Made by a program: the position numbers and the translations under genes. DNA of 64,000 bases, taken from contig JABAKD010000025.1 of NCBI GenBank assembly GCA_012845835.1, positions 18,837,476-18,901,475 on the forward strand. Direction: 5' to 3'. This stretch comes from Undaria pinnatifida. Lineage: Eukaryota > Sar > Phaeophyceae > Laminariales > Alariaceae. Each line of letters opens with the position of its first letter. Position 1 is the stretch's first letter. Shown here one piece after another: positions 56,550 through 62,645 of the stretch. The notes beneath the pieces were generated by a model, which did not search any database, had not been told where the DNA came from, and saw nothing but the letters and a program-made list of their open reading frames with translations.

Positions 56550-59500
56550 CTACCTATCTAGCCAACATCTAGCCAACTAACTGATGACACCAACAACCAA
56601 CCCGAAACAAATCAGGGCGTGCCCAAGCTGTCCAAGTATAATCCCTACAAGCGCTCGACCAACCGGCGAAACATAATCGCCGATTCGTCGGACATGGATT
56701 CGGGTTTCGTGGTGGACGACGCCCCTTTCGGCACCTTGGGCGGTACCGGTAACGGTGACGGGATCAGTCACGGGACGGGTCTCGGGAACGGTACCGGGAA
56801 CGGTAACGGTAACGGGGCTGGCGAAGGGGTCGACGGCTTGACCTGGGAAACGCTTGTAGGCTCGGACGACGGAGCAGGAAGCAACTGCGGCAACGGCGGC
56901 CTGGGTGGCGGGGGTGAGGGCGGAGGTGGGGCTGGTGGCGGGGGCGCACGCCTCAGGCCGAGCAGCGCGGGCGATGAGGCGGCGATATCCCCCCAGCGGC
57001 GGAGCTACCTGTGGAAGCGCTCGACAAACAAGGGTGGGGGTAATGGGATTCAGAGCGGTAGCCGGCACGGCGGCGGCGGCGGCGGCGTCTTCGTCGCCGC
57101 CAATGCCGCCGCTGCCACCGCCTCTTCCTCCGCCCCATCTTCTGTGGAGAGAGAGCTGCGGCTGTTTTCGGAGGACGGGGCGAGGATCAGCGGCGGTGGT
57201 GGTGGTGGCGGAGAAAATGCTGCGGGCGGCTGCAGCGCGGGGGGCGGCAGGAGTGCTCGGGCGGCGGGGGCGCGAAGGAATTTAGCAGGCGGAGGTGGAG
57301 AGGGCAGCCCGGGAGGGGCGGCGGGGGCGATTACTCCACCGCCCGAGGTTGTCGTTAGTGATGCCTTTAACAATGGTGCCCTTGATGATGGTGCCAGTTT
57401 TGATGATGCCGTTGGTGGTGCTGCTGAGAACGGTGCTATTGAGAATAGTACAGTTGGCGGTGCTGCTTGTGATTTTAACTGTGCCGGGCCGGGCGCCCCG
57501 TGCGAGGCGGTGGCTCAGCTGGTGCGTGGCGTGAGGGACGGAGGGGGAGGGCACCGCTTCTTCGCTGGGGGAACTGTTTCTGGTGGAGTGAAGGTGTGGT
57601 CGTTGTTTCGTGGCATGCCGTTATTGTGTCATGTAGTGTCATGTGACCAATCAGTCGTAGTCGTGTGGTTTGGTTAGACTGTGAGATTGCTGACTACACG
57701 AATATGTATACGTATAATTGTTATTTCTTTTTTTGTTCGGGCACATTCTTCGTGCTCGCACCTTTGTCCGAAACGTCGGATGGGGTAGGCACAATTCGAC
57801 CGTTGGGGTCACATTTCCGGAGGTTTGGGCGCAATCCGTGCAGTGTGTCGCGCGTGGCATGCCTTTTAAACTTTTTTGGCCTTGGGCACACTTAAGGCAA
57901 ATCCCCGGGTTTCCGCAACGTCCCCGGGGATTGGGTTTCTGCATCCCCTATCCCCGTGTACGCACGTTAGATTTGGATGCAAACAGGGTTTTTCTGCTCG
58001 TAGAGGGTACACGTACATTTCACTTTTTTTGCACAGAGCACCACGCTACGATCCTGCCGCCCAGCAGCAGCCCAGCCCTCTAGCAGCAGCAGCCTGCAAC
58101 TCTATGCGCGTGTGGCTGCTGTTGTAGTAGCTGATTGCTTTGATCGGAGCCTGCGATGCTCTACCCGCCTATACGCCACTACCTCTAGCTGCTGCTGCTT
58201 CTGCTGCTGCTGCTACTGCTTCTGTCAAGTGTCAAGTGACATGCCGGCGTAAAGTGTTGGGATCGTTTGAATATCATATTAGTACTCAAACGGTCCTTGT
58301 ATTTATGTTCATGTTGGTTTGCTTCGTATATGATATCGTACCATACCAAGAGAGCACAACCACGCTACAACTCTGCCGCACAGCAGCAGCGGTAGGCAAC
58401 ACCATTTATGTAAGATCGCAGATGACAAACAGCAGACAACATGCGGAGAGCACAACGCTGCAACCCTGCCGCACAGCAGCAGCGGTAGGCAACACCAGTT
58501 ATGTGCGCGTGGCGTGTTCTAGCTATGCTGCGGCGAGTTGCTTCTGTCAGAGCCTGTCATTTGTCACCCCACCATACCACACGTTTCTTCTGCTGTGCGC
58601 CCGCTGTGGGTGCGCGTGTCCATCGATGCGGAAACATAGGGACCTTGAAAATTAGTACCTGGTAGTAATATAGATAGCAACCAACCCATCCTTATTACGT
58701 CCACAGAGGCAGTTTTTTATCGAGTATTTTTTCTGTTTTTTTTACAGACAGCAGCAGACAACATGCGGAGAGCAAAACACTACAACTGTGGTACGTGGTA
58801 GGACCATGTGCGCGTGCCGTATCCTCTCCTTACGATAGCGAGTTGCTTTTTGTCGTAGCCTGTCACGTGTTGTCCTCTTGCTCCTTAACTCTCAATACAT
58901 GCTCTTTACATAATATTCTACAGTAAGCCGCATCCCACATCACACGTGCCCCTTCTCGCATCCTGGTGGTCCCTAAGCTGGAGTTCGAAGTGTGACGCTC
59001 TTCTCGAAATCATACATATCATGCGGTGTAAAAGTTTCGTGTGCTGTGCGTATTTTCTCAACAAACAGATCGGTCGTGGGCACGTCTATATCGAGTACCC
59101 AAAAAGTGCTAAAAGTAATGCTATTGAGTACACCCAAGAAGTACTAAGGGTAAAATGCGAATTCATTTTTTTTCCGCGCAAGTTTTTTTTGTATGTACAA
59201 GCAAATGGTCATTGCGTCCGGTGTTGCGGGCGGTAATTTTCGTCTTTTCTATCCGACTGGTGCGTTTTGTGGCTCGACGTGTGGCGTTTATTAATGCTAT
59301 TAATAGGTGCCTGGTACTGTATAGGGCTCGGCGTCCCCGATGGTCTAGTGGGTTAACCTCATAACTACCAAGACCGATTTCGTGGGTTCGAGCCCCCCGG
59401 AGTGAAAACAGAAACAAGTTCTTAACAAGAAAACAAAACAAAAAGATGAAGAAAAAAATAACACGAAACGAAAAACCTGGTACTGTATAGGGCTCGGCGT

Positions 59501-62500
59501 CCCCGATGGTCTATTAAGAGCGGGTTAACCTCATAACTACTAAAGCCGATTTCGCGAGTTCGAGCCCCCCGGAGTGAAAACAGAAACAAGTTCTTAACAC
59601 CAAAACAAAACGATAAGATAAGAAACAAAAATAACACGAAACGAAAATATCGGAAATCGACAATCGTCCTTGCATCTATTTGACGAGTCGACCCCTCCAC
59701 ACTTTCACTTTTTCCCGTTCTTTGTCGGATCTCAAACCCAAATATACCGCAATCAGGTTCCGGCTGAACCGGCGATTTGCCCACTCATCTACGCCGAGCT
59801 TTTCAAACACCGTCTGCCGGGGTCTTCATCCGCGAAGGGAGAGGCGGTAGCTGGAGCAGGGGCGGGGGCGGGTGAGGAGCGCGTGGATCACATCGCGGGT
59901 AAGGCTCGCTGCGGGACGAAGATTGCCGAGCTTACATCGGCCTCAGGAGGTGGCCCGCCGTTCTTGTTGATTTTCAACTTTCAGGTGCGTCTCACCGACC
60001 GACCGACCGACCGACCGACCGACCACGATCTTCCTGTCAGTCTAGTCTGTCCGTCTATTCGTCCGTCTATTCGTCCGTCGGCTAGAAGTCTACACTTAAC
60101 CATTACCTGTTGAACTTTTTGTTTTGTGTTTTTTTTGCCATTTTTTCGTCGTTTTTTTTTTCCCCGAGTTGACCGTCGATCTCGGGCGGCGCCTCACCGT
60201 TCTTGGTTACTTTGAAGTTTCAGGTGCATCTGACCGACCGACCGACCGACCGGAATGAGTAATGGCTGAATTACCGAACGAATGGCTGACCAATGAATAA
60301 AGCATCGAAGGACTGACAGACCAAATTACTGAATTACCGAATGACCTACCAACCAAATTACTGAACCACCGAATGACTAACCGCCCAAATTGGGTGAATA
60401 TCCGACCGACCTAATGACTAAATTACCAACTGGCCGGCCGAACGACCGACCGACCGCGGTCCGTCCGTCCGTCGGTTTGTCCGCCTGTTTGTCCGTTCCA
60501 CAGAATTCAGTCAGGTCTGACAAACCGACCGTCCATCCGATGACCGTCCGTTTATTCGTCCGTCGGTCAGACGTCAGTCAGTCCTGTAGTCGCCGTCTTT
60601 GTGGTCGTTTTTCCCCTACGAAGTCCAAAAAGAGTACGTGAAAGTCGTCTATTTCTCCCCCGATCACCCCCCCCCCGCCCCCACGCCCGCATTTACCTGC
60701 CCAACACGAACACATGGTTCTACCCCCCCTCCCTCCCCATCTCCCATTGCTGTCTCTAGAGTGGCCACACCAGAAAACAAAGTAACTCATTGGCGCTGTC
60801 ATCCATAAGCAAGAAGTAGGCACAAGGTGCCGAAGTCCGTCTTACGAGCGGTTCTTGGAAGGATGCAGTTCAACCTTCATGCGGCTCGCCGAACACCTCA
60901 CGGCATTTCGCGCTTGGTGCAAGTAATGCCTGCCTGGTTGTTGAAAACCCGACGTGCTCCGTCCCGGCATAGTAGGGGTGCGAGGGTCTATGGTCATACG
61001 ACTACGGCCATGCACAAACTGAGTATACCCCCCCCCCCCCCCCCCCCCCTAAAATATGTATATGATAGTTAGCCTCGATTGGCACGGACGCTGAAAAACA
61101 TTATACCTGGTATGTATATTGGGGTTGGCGTTGGTTGGCAACGACGCTGTAAAACATGCCAATCATTGCGTGAGCTAGACAACCAGGGTACCGTTTTCAT
61201 TTATTTTTTCTTCTTTTTGGCGGTTACCGCTATGGTTATCGAGTTAGATTATATTGTGCGAAGTGGAGAACCCTAACTCCGCATAAGGGGAATGATCGCA
61301 TCACGTAGTGTGAATATGGTAAGGCCCCCACGAAGCAGTTACATAGTAATACCCATTGCTCTCTGGAGTGGCCACACCAGAAAACAAAGTATAACTCAAT
61401 GGCGCTGTCATGCATAAGCTAGGAAGTAAGCACAAGGCGCCGAAGTCCGTTTTACGAGCGGTTCTTGGAAGCACGCAGTTCACCCTTCATGCGACTCACC
61501 GAATACCTCACGGCGCTTCGCGCTTGGTGCAAGTAATGTCTGCCTGGTTGGTGAAAACCCGACATGCTTCGTCCCGGCATAGTAGGGGTGCGAGGGTCTA
61601 TGGTCATACGACTGCGGCCATGCACAAACTGAGTACACCCCCCCCTTCCTAGACAATATTGTGCGGGGTGGAAAACCCTGAGTCCGCACGAGGGGAATGA
61701 TCGCATCGCGTCGTGTGAATACGGTAAGGCACCCACGAGGCAGTTACATAGTAATGCCCATTGCTGTCTCTGGAGTGGCCACACCAGAATTAAAGTATAC
61801 CTCGTTGGCGCTGTCATCCATAAGCAAGAAAGTAGGCACAAGGTGCCGAAGTTCGTCTCACGAACGGTTCTTGGAAGGACACAGTCCACCCTTCATGCGA
61901 CTCACCGAATACCTCACGGCGCTTCGCGCTTGGTGCAAGTAATGTCTGCCTGGTTGGTGAAAACTCGACGTGCTCTGTCCCGGCATAGTAGGGATGCGAG
62001 GGTCTGTGGTCATACGACTACGGCCATGCACAAACTGAGTACACCCCCCCCCCTCCCTATCTCTAGTCTCCGCCCTTGCCTATTCTAACACCGCCCTCTT
62101 CCCCCGCTGCCTCCACGCGCCACCACCACGATACACCACCACCGTCAACACCACCACCGCCATCAACACCACCGCCAACACGAACACCGCCAACACCAAC
62201 ACAATCAACACCACCATCGCCAACACCACCGCCGCCAACTACACGACTGCCAACACCATCCAGATCCCCGGAGACCCTCCTTTGAGCCTCGTGACGGCGT
62301 TTGCTGTTCACCCGGAATTGTTGGAACCTGACAGTCCCGACTCCTTCCAAAGCTTCTTCCGATACTTCTACAGCCTGATCGACACCCCCCTCTCGTCTCT
62401 GCCGGTTCCGGTAGCGATACCGAATTCGGTAAATAAATCGGTTCCGGTAAATAATGCGCTTGAGGGGGTGGGGGTGGGGCGCGGGGGTGGGGGACGGGAG

Positions 62501-62645
62501 GAGGGGGGAGAGGATCGGGTTTCGTCCCCTGCGACCGATGTCTCGACGCGGTCTGGGTTTTCGACGTATGATTCGTCTGCGGAAGGGTCTGGAGAGGATG
62601 GAGGCGGGGCGAGGGACGGGGGGAAGGAGAGCTCTGCTGGTGCGG
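32375..62645 (+). CDS. PX and EDR2 C-terminal (DUF1336) domain protein, ten exons, incomplete at 3' end
   Basis: Exons: 32375-32577, 48345-48528, 49412-49558, 50223-50289, 51204-51359, 51917-~52285, 53932-54053, 56616-57530, 59757-59984, 62264-62645, giving about 924 residues with no stop reached. Phases agree at each junction; the exon 6 and exon 8 donors are the least certain. Seen: a hydrophobic N-terminal segment, a PX domain (about 130-250: LLSDLFQYVWRRMADI, VDLPPLPHSY, basic run, IQRFLQVALAHPPL), a glycine-rich middle, and an EDR2_C start (VPAEPAICPLIY, VDHIA, PPFLLIFNFQIPGDPPLSLV). PX domains bind phosphoinositides and EDR2_C is found in plant and protist membrane-associated proteins, so a lipid or membrane-trafficking role is inferred. 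Linking exon 1 rests on phase and position only. Confidence 0.75.
33548..33900. repeat. Left arm of a 3.6-kb inverted repeat
   Basis: GTTCTCACATTAACTCGCAT, ATAATCAAGTCCGTGGTCAC, TCGGGAGTCAGCCTACGATG and GCCAGGTCGATACTGGTGCA match the complement of 36855-37205. Confidence 0.65.
35711..36600 (+). pseudogene. LINE retrotransposon 3' fragment, frameshifted
   Basis: Encodes the C-terminal part of a LINE reverse transcriptase: FVYLGGAIS, SIEITRRFQRAWACFQRYK, LLKAEVIETLLYGCITW, then a basic RKRKRDD section. The frame breaks at the G-run 36181-36190 and resumes as VGGKGYSGGQEQDWMVHL to a stop near 36410. The endonuclease and RT fingers/palm are missing (5' truncation). Non-LTR element of the kind common in algae. 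Not functional. Confidence 0.8.
36855..37205. repeat. Right arm of the 3.6-kb inverted repeat
   Basis: CATCGTAGGCTGACTCCCGA and CCACGGACTTGATTATGCGA complement the left arm over about 345 bp with several indels. The LINE fragment lies between the arms. A third partial copy is at 43910-44115. Confidence 0.65.
38300..38720 (-). repeat. Dispersed repeat family B, long inverted copy
   Basis: The complement of the long form: AACCGTCAGATTTGTCTCC first, the core (GGTATAGTCG-type block, TTTGCAAAGATGAGTTTCG) last. Confidence 0.7.
38885..39012 (+). repeat. About 69-bp tandem duplicate
   Basis: CAAGCGTTCCTGTTTCTTAG at 38912 and 38981, with matching flanks. Confidence 0.75.
39280..39640 (-). mobile_element. 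SINE-like family A copy
   Basis: GTGGTCACAGGTGTCGACCC, TCAGCAATCCCACTGCTCG, CTCACGCTCTCGCGCTTTCC and the tRNA-like head CGGGACTCGAACTCAGG (complement of the B box). Confidence 0.6.
39640..39900. repeat. Outer arm (left) of a 6-kb nested inverted repeat
   Basis: GCGAATATATGCCTGAAAAC, CCTCCCGAACCTCGAAAAGG, GTAGCTCGGGGCCAGCATCG, then CACCTACGGCGAATACAG: complement of 45140-45400, and again of 45440-45640. Confidence 0.6.
40144..40311 (+). repeat. Direct repeat, left copy (LTR-like)
   Basis: ACTTTTTCCGCTCCTCGCTG through GGTTGACGATATTACTGCGG. About 90 percent identical by eye to 41459-41629, same orientation, about 1.15 kb apart. Confidence 0.7.
40498..40882. repeat. Palindrome: 176-bp arms, 33-bp spacer
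   Basis: Left arm 40498-40673 and right arm 40707-40882 are near-perfect inverted copies, for example GGTTACGGTCGAGAGCCATG against CATGG/CACGGCTCTGGACCGTAACC. Each arm is an open frame (PAPKEKGQAAGS, TPEPVEDDESQDDRDLV) reading toward the spacer. Confidence 0.85.
40694..41446 (-). CDS. 250-residue ORF of unknown function inside a repeat
   Basis: One uninterrupted frame: an Ala/Pro-rich N-terminus, a more ordered middle (about 75-170, with SRLELVLRLQPILTKF, AKAMVVAHVMDLLRYHGVLL and LLHGAIEEE), then an acidic Pro/Gly tail whose last part is the palindrome arm. It lies between the direct repeats 40144-40311 and 41459-41629. No family recognised; it may be a gag-like product or a captured host exon. 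The inverted partial copy on the plus strand shows it has been rearranged. Confidence 0.45.
   Translation of the reverse strand: MPRTRSSATPGRAPTPAPTPAPGPAPGASPALSPISSASPLPPPNPRRHTAVRVAPSTPLGQLPCFTAILGAPPTLDVTRVFTPDNMSCGEGSRLELVLRLQPILTKFAPIPGSQIFLTVCEEAEEKAHSARGVGSASFRRNEAKAMVVAHVMDLLRYHGVLLVSENCVLLHGAIEEEADPTAPPPMAAAAAPEKNPAPKEKGQAAGSGSLSGGEAAGNSSTPEPVEDDESQDDRDLVHLVTVQSRGKAL
41459..41629 (+). repeat. Direct repeat, right copy (LTR-like)
   Basis: ACTTTTTCCGCTCCTCGCTG through GGTTGACGATATTACTACAG. TTAATAC occurs just after it (41631-41637) and at about 39904-39910, a possible 7-bp target duplication of a 1.7-kb insertion. Confidence 0.65.
41640..41965. repeat. Inner arm (left) of the 6-kb nested inverted repeat
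   Basis: GGCGAATAGGAAAAGGGGCC, AAATGTTGCGCGCCCAACAT and TTGCGCCCGCGCATCTGGGC complement 44825-45140. Confidence 0.6.
43262..43700 (+). repeat. Tandem array of family A fragments, about 115-bp unit
   Basis: Three to four units with GGGTTCGAATTTCGC / GAGTTCGAATCCCGG, TTGCATTGCAGAAG, GAAAGCG, and GAGCAGAGGGAATGCTGA. The blocks match the family A body in sense orientation with a B-box-like GGTTCGAAT. Confidence 0.55.
43910..44115. repeat. Third copy of the inverted-repeat arm
   Basis: ACCACGGACTTGATTATGCG and ACTGGAGCCTGTCCTTTGAC match 37080-37200. A short inverted partner (TTAACACGCATAATCAAATC) lies at 43185-43215. Confidence 0.55.
44825..45400. repeat. Right arm (inner plus outer) of the nested inverted repeat
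   Basis: Inner part with TTGCGCGGGCGCAACATTTG and CCTTTTCCTAATCGCCATAG; outer part with CGATGTTGGCCCCGAGCTAC and TTTTCGAGGTTCGGGAGGCG. Here the parts are contiguous, unlike on the left side. Confidence 0.6.
45440..45650. repeat. Tandem second copy of the outer right arm
   Basis: TCGATGGACCTGGGTGCAGC, GATGCTGGCCCCGAGCTACT and TTTTTGAGGTTCGGGAGGTG repeat 45200-45400. Confidence 0.6.
45732..45860 (+). repeat. Dispersed repeat family B, core only
   Basis: ACTCCAGCTGTGAGATCGAAG through GGATTTAGGTCGGCTACTC. Confidence 0.65.
45900..46040 (-). mobile_element. SINE-like family A, tail fragment
   Basis: CTACTTTCCAGCTTCTGGAC and CGGTTCTTACCTTTAATTTG match the tail of the copies at 15.3 and 39.3 kb. 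The tRNA-like head is missing. Confidence 0.5.
46160..46640 (-). repeat. Dispersed repeat family B, long inverted copy
   Basis: The complement of the long form, with C-runs where the plus copies have G-runs, ending at CCACAGCTGGAGTGTATTTT. Confidence 0.7.
46934..47010 (+). repeat. GTT trinucleotide repeat
   Basis: About 25 uninterrupted GTT units. Confidence 0.95.
47488..48211. mobile_element. 724-bp TIR element (Tc1/mariner-like ends)
   Basis: Left TACAAGCTGGGCCGGCCAAG and right CTTGGCCGGCCTAGCTTGTA are a 21-bp inverted repeat with one mismatch; the outer TA could be the target duplication. The interior is AT-rich, with no transposase. It ends 134 bp before exon 2 of gene 2. Confidence 0.7.
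48345..48528 (+). CDS. Gene 2 exon 2
   Basis: 184 nt, phase 2 in and phase 0 out, TTGGCAG acceptor and GTG|GTAAGA donor. It encodes AVELLLAALERLGLRLPTEW and an acidic then basic tail. An amphipathic helix is likely. No domain was recognised. Confidence 0.75.
48587..48780 (+). repeat. GTT-rich microsatellite after exon 2 of gene 2
   Basis: GTTGTTGCT/GTTATT-type units starting 58 bp past the exon 2 donor. Confidence 0.85.
49125..49378 (+). repeat. Family H element, copy 1, next to exon 3 acceptor
   Basis: TGGCGCTGTCATCCATAAGC to CATGCACAAACTGAGTACAC, ending in a C/T tract that runs into the exon 3 acceptor 33 bp later. An ATG-initiated frame of about 70 codons (VLERMQFTLHATRRTPHG) is kept in all four copies. 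Confidence 0.7.
49412..49558 (+). CDS. Gene 2 exon 3: start of PX domain
   Basis: 49 codons, phase 0. Strand-rich sequence (IRIVDSKYACYRITIVP) followed by WEVRALLSD, the position of the RxYSDF motif in PX domains; here Tyr is Leu, so phosphoinositide binding may be altered. CCAG acceptor preceded by a long C/T tract. The donor TAT|GTATAC gives the best PX alignment; GAA|GTATGG nine bases later is also in phase. Confidence 0.8.
50223..50289 (+). CDS. Gene 2 exon 4: PX domain
   Basis: 67 nt, phase 0 in and phase 1 out, CACAG acceptor and ACG|GTGAGA donor. It encodes VWRRMADIIKLRTALTKVPF, the PX helix after the SDF-like motif. Confidence 0.82.
50675..50775. repeat. GGGTC-rich repeat with inverted halves (family K)
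   Basis: GGTCGGGTCGGGTCGGG, CCGGGTCGGGTCAGG, then CCTGACCCGATTCGACCCGC. Confidence 0.55.
51204..51359 (+). CDS. Gene 2 exon 5: end of PX domain
   Basis: 156 nt, phase 1 in and phase 1 out, CCTAG acceptor and AAT|GTGAGG donor. It carries VDLPPLP (the proline-rich loop of PX domains), a run of five Arg and then IQRFLQVALAHPPL, the last PX helix. Confidence 0.88.
51465..51670 (+). repeat. Family J tandem doublet
   Basis: CGCGAATCCCTTTCGAGACG with CGTTCCTACACCTAATAGAG recurs about 125 bp later as CACGAATCCCTTTCGAGACG with CATTCCTACTCCTAACAGAG. It begins about 100 bp after the exon 5 donor of gene 2. Confidence 0.55.
51917..52285 (+). CDS. Gene 2 exon 6: low-complexity linker
   Basis: CACAG acceptor, phase 1 in. 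Rich in Gly, Pro, Ala and Ser, with an acidic GSSDDEEGE patch. The donor is uncertain: GTGG|GTGATG (end 52285) or CAA|GTGGGA (end 52309) both give the phase 1 that exon 7 needs. Confidence 0.6.
52728..53050. mobile_element. 323-bp non-autonomous TIR element
   Basis: Left CACTAGAGCTGTAAGTCGGC and right GCCGACTCACAGCTCTAGTG are an inverted repeat with one mismatch. Internal CAAGTCGG/CCGACTTG blocks. No coding capacity. In intron 6 of gene 2. Confidence 0.7.
53637..53755 (+). repeat. GTT repeat
   Basis: About 38 GTT/GCT units, upstream of exon 7 of gene 2. Confidence 0.9.
53932..54053 (+). CDS. Gene 2 exon 7: possible start of EDR2_C domain
   Basis: 122 nt, phase 1 in and phase 0 out, GTGTAG acceptor and AAG|GTACGC donor. 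It encodes RKGMHYMKNAVMTGTRR and a basic tail. The R-G-x-x-Y pattern resembles the RGxNY opening of the EDR2 C-terminal domain; that reading is tentative. Confidence 0.72.
54855..55080. mobile_element. Family L element, uninterrupted copy
   Basis: ATCCAGATCTTCCAGGGAAG to ATCTGTCCGATGTCTG, with inverted ends rich in AGATC/GATCT. In intron 7 of gene 2. Confidence 0.5.
55711..55951. mobile_element. MITE family E, full copy with 20-bp TIRs
   Basis: Left GGGTCCCCCAATGAGGCGGT and right ACCGCCTTATTCGGGGACCC form a 20-bp TIR with two mismatches. Internal blocks with AATAAGGCGG spaced by about 20-60 bp look like repeated transposase-binding sites. In intron 7 of gene 2. Confidence 0.7.
56616..57530 (+). 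CDS. Gene 2 exon 8: long glycine-rich insert
   Basis: ATCAG acceptor; the end is set at GGC|GTGAGG, with CTG|GTGCGT nine bases earlier as an equal alternative, both phase 0. It opens VPKLSKYNPYKRSTNRRN, then runs of Gly-Asn and Gly-Gly and later Asn-Gly-Ala-x-Asp repeats. It looks like a disordered insert within the EDR2_C domain. The open frame continues to 57677, so the end is not certain. Confidence 0.65.
59320..59472 (+). repeat. tRNA-like repeat unit 1
   Basis: ATGGTCTAGTGGGTTAACC (A-box-like), CTCATAACTACC (a CAT anticodon-like loop) and GGGTTCGAGCCCC (B box) in tRNA spacing. Acceptor-stem pairing is poor, so a functional tRNA is unlikely. An A-rich tail follows. Confidence 0.5.
59474..59640 (+). 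repeat. tRNA-like repeat unit 2
   Basis: A direct repeat of the previous unit from CCTGGTACTGTATAGGG to ACACGAAACGAAAA, with a 5-bp insertion in the D-arm region (CTATTAAGAGCGGG). Confidence 0.5.
59757..59984 (+). CDS. Gene 2 exon 9: EDR2_C core
   Basis: 76 codons, phase 0, ATCAG acceptor and TTTCAG|GTGCGT donor. It carries VPAEPAICPLIYAELFK, VDHIA and PPFLLIFNFQ, matching the x-x-GVDxF, DHIAR and VVNVQ(I/V)P blocks of DUF1336. The donor is followed by an ACCG microsatellite. Confidence 0.85.
60178..60250 (+). repeat. Duplicate of exon 9 3' edge with donor and microsatellite
   Basis: TTTGAAGTTTCAG|GTGCATCTGACCGACC repeats the exon 9 end TTTCAACTTTCAG|GTGCGTCTCACCGACC about 246 bp downstream, together with the preceding codons (CCGTTCTTG) and the following ACCG repeat. 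Confidence 0.65.
60740..61050 (+). repeat. Family H element, copy 2
   Basis: TTGCTGTCTCTAGAGTGGCC to ACAAACTGAGTATACC and a 29-bp C-run. Confidence 0.7.
61350..61650 (+). repeat. Family H element, copy 3
   Basis: ATTGCTCTCTGGAGTGGCCA to ACAAACTGAGTACACCCCCC, about 85-90 percent like copy 2 by eye. Confidence 0.7.
61755..62062 (+). repeat. Family H element, copy 4, before exon 10
   Basis: CATTGCTGTCTCTGGAGTGG to ACAAACTGAGTACACCCCCC followed by CTCCCTATCTC. Between copies 3 and 4 a linking block (GTGCGG-GTGGAAAACCCTGAGTCC, AGTTACATAGTAATGCCCAT) is also repeated (61255-61350 and 61665-61755), so copies 2-4 form a tandem array. Confidence 0.7.
62105..62260 (+). repeat. CAC/CAA microsatellite at exon 10 acceptor
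   Basis: ACCACCGCCAACACC units run up to the CCATCCAG acceptor. Confidence 0.85.
62264..62645 (+). CDS. Gene 2 exon 10: EDR2_C continuation
   Basis: 382 nt, phase 0 in and phase 1 out. It begins IPGDPPLSLVTAFAVHPELL, which continues FNFQ of exon 9 into the characteristic Q-I-P strand, then FQSFFRYF, then a Val/Pro and Gly/Glu low-complexity tail. ATCCAG acceptor after a CAC/CAA microsatellite, GCGG|GTGAGT donor. The rest of the domain must lie beyond the window. Confidence 0.82.
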
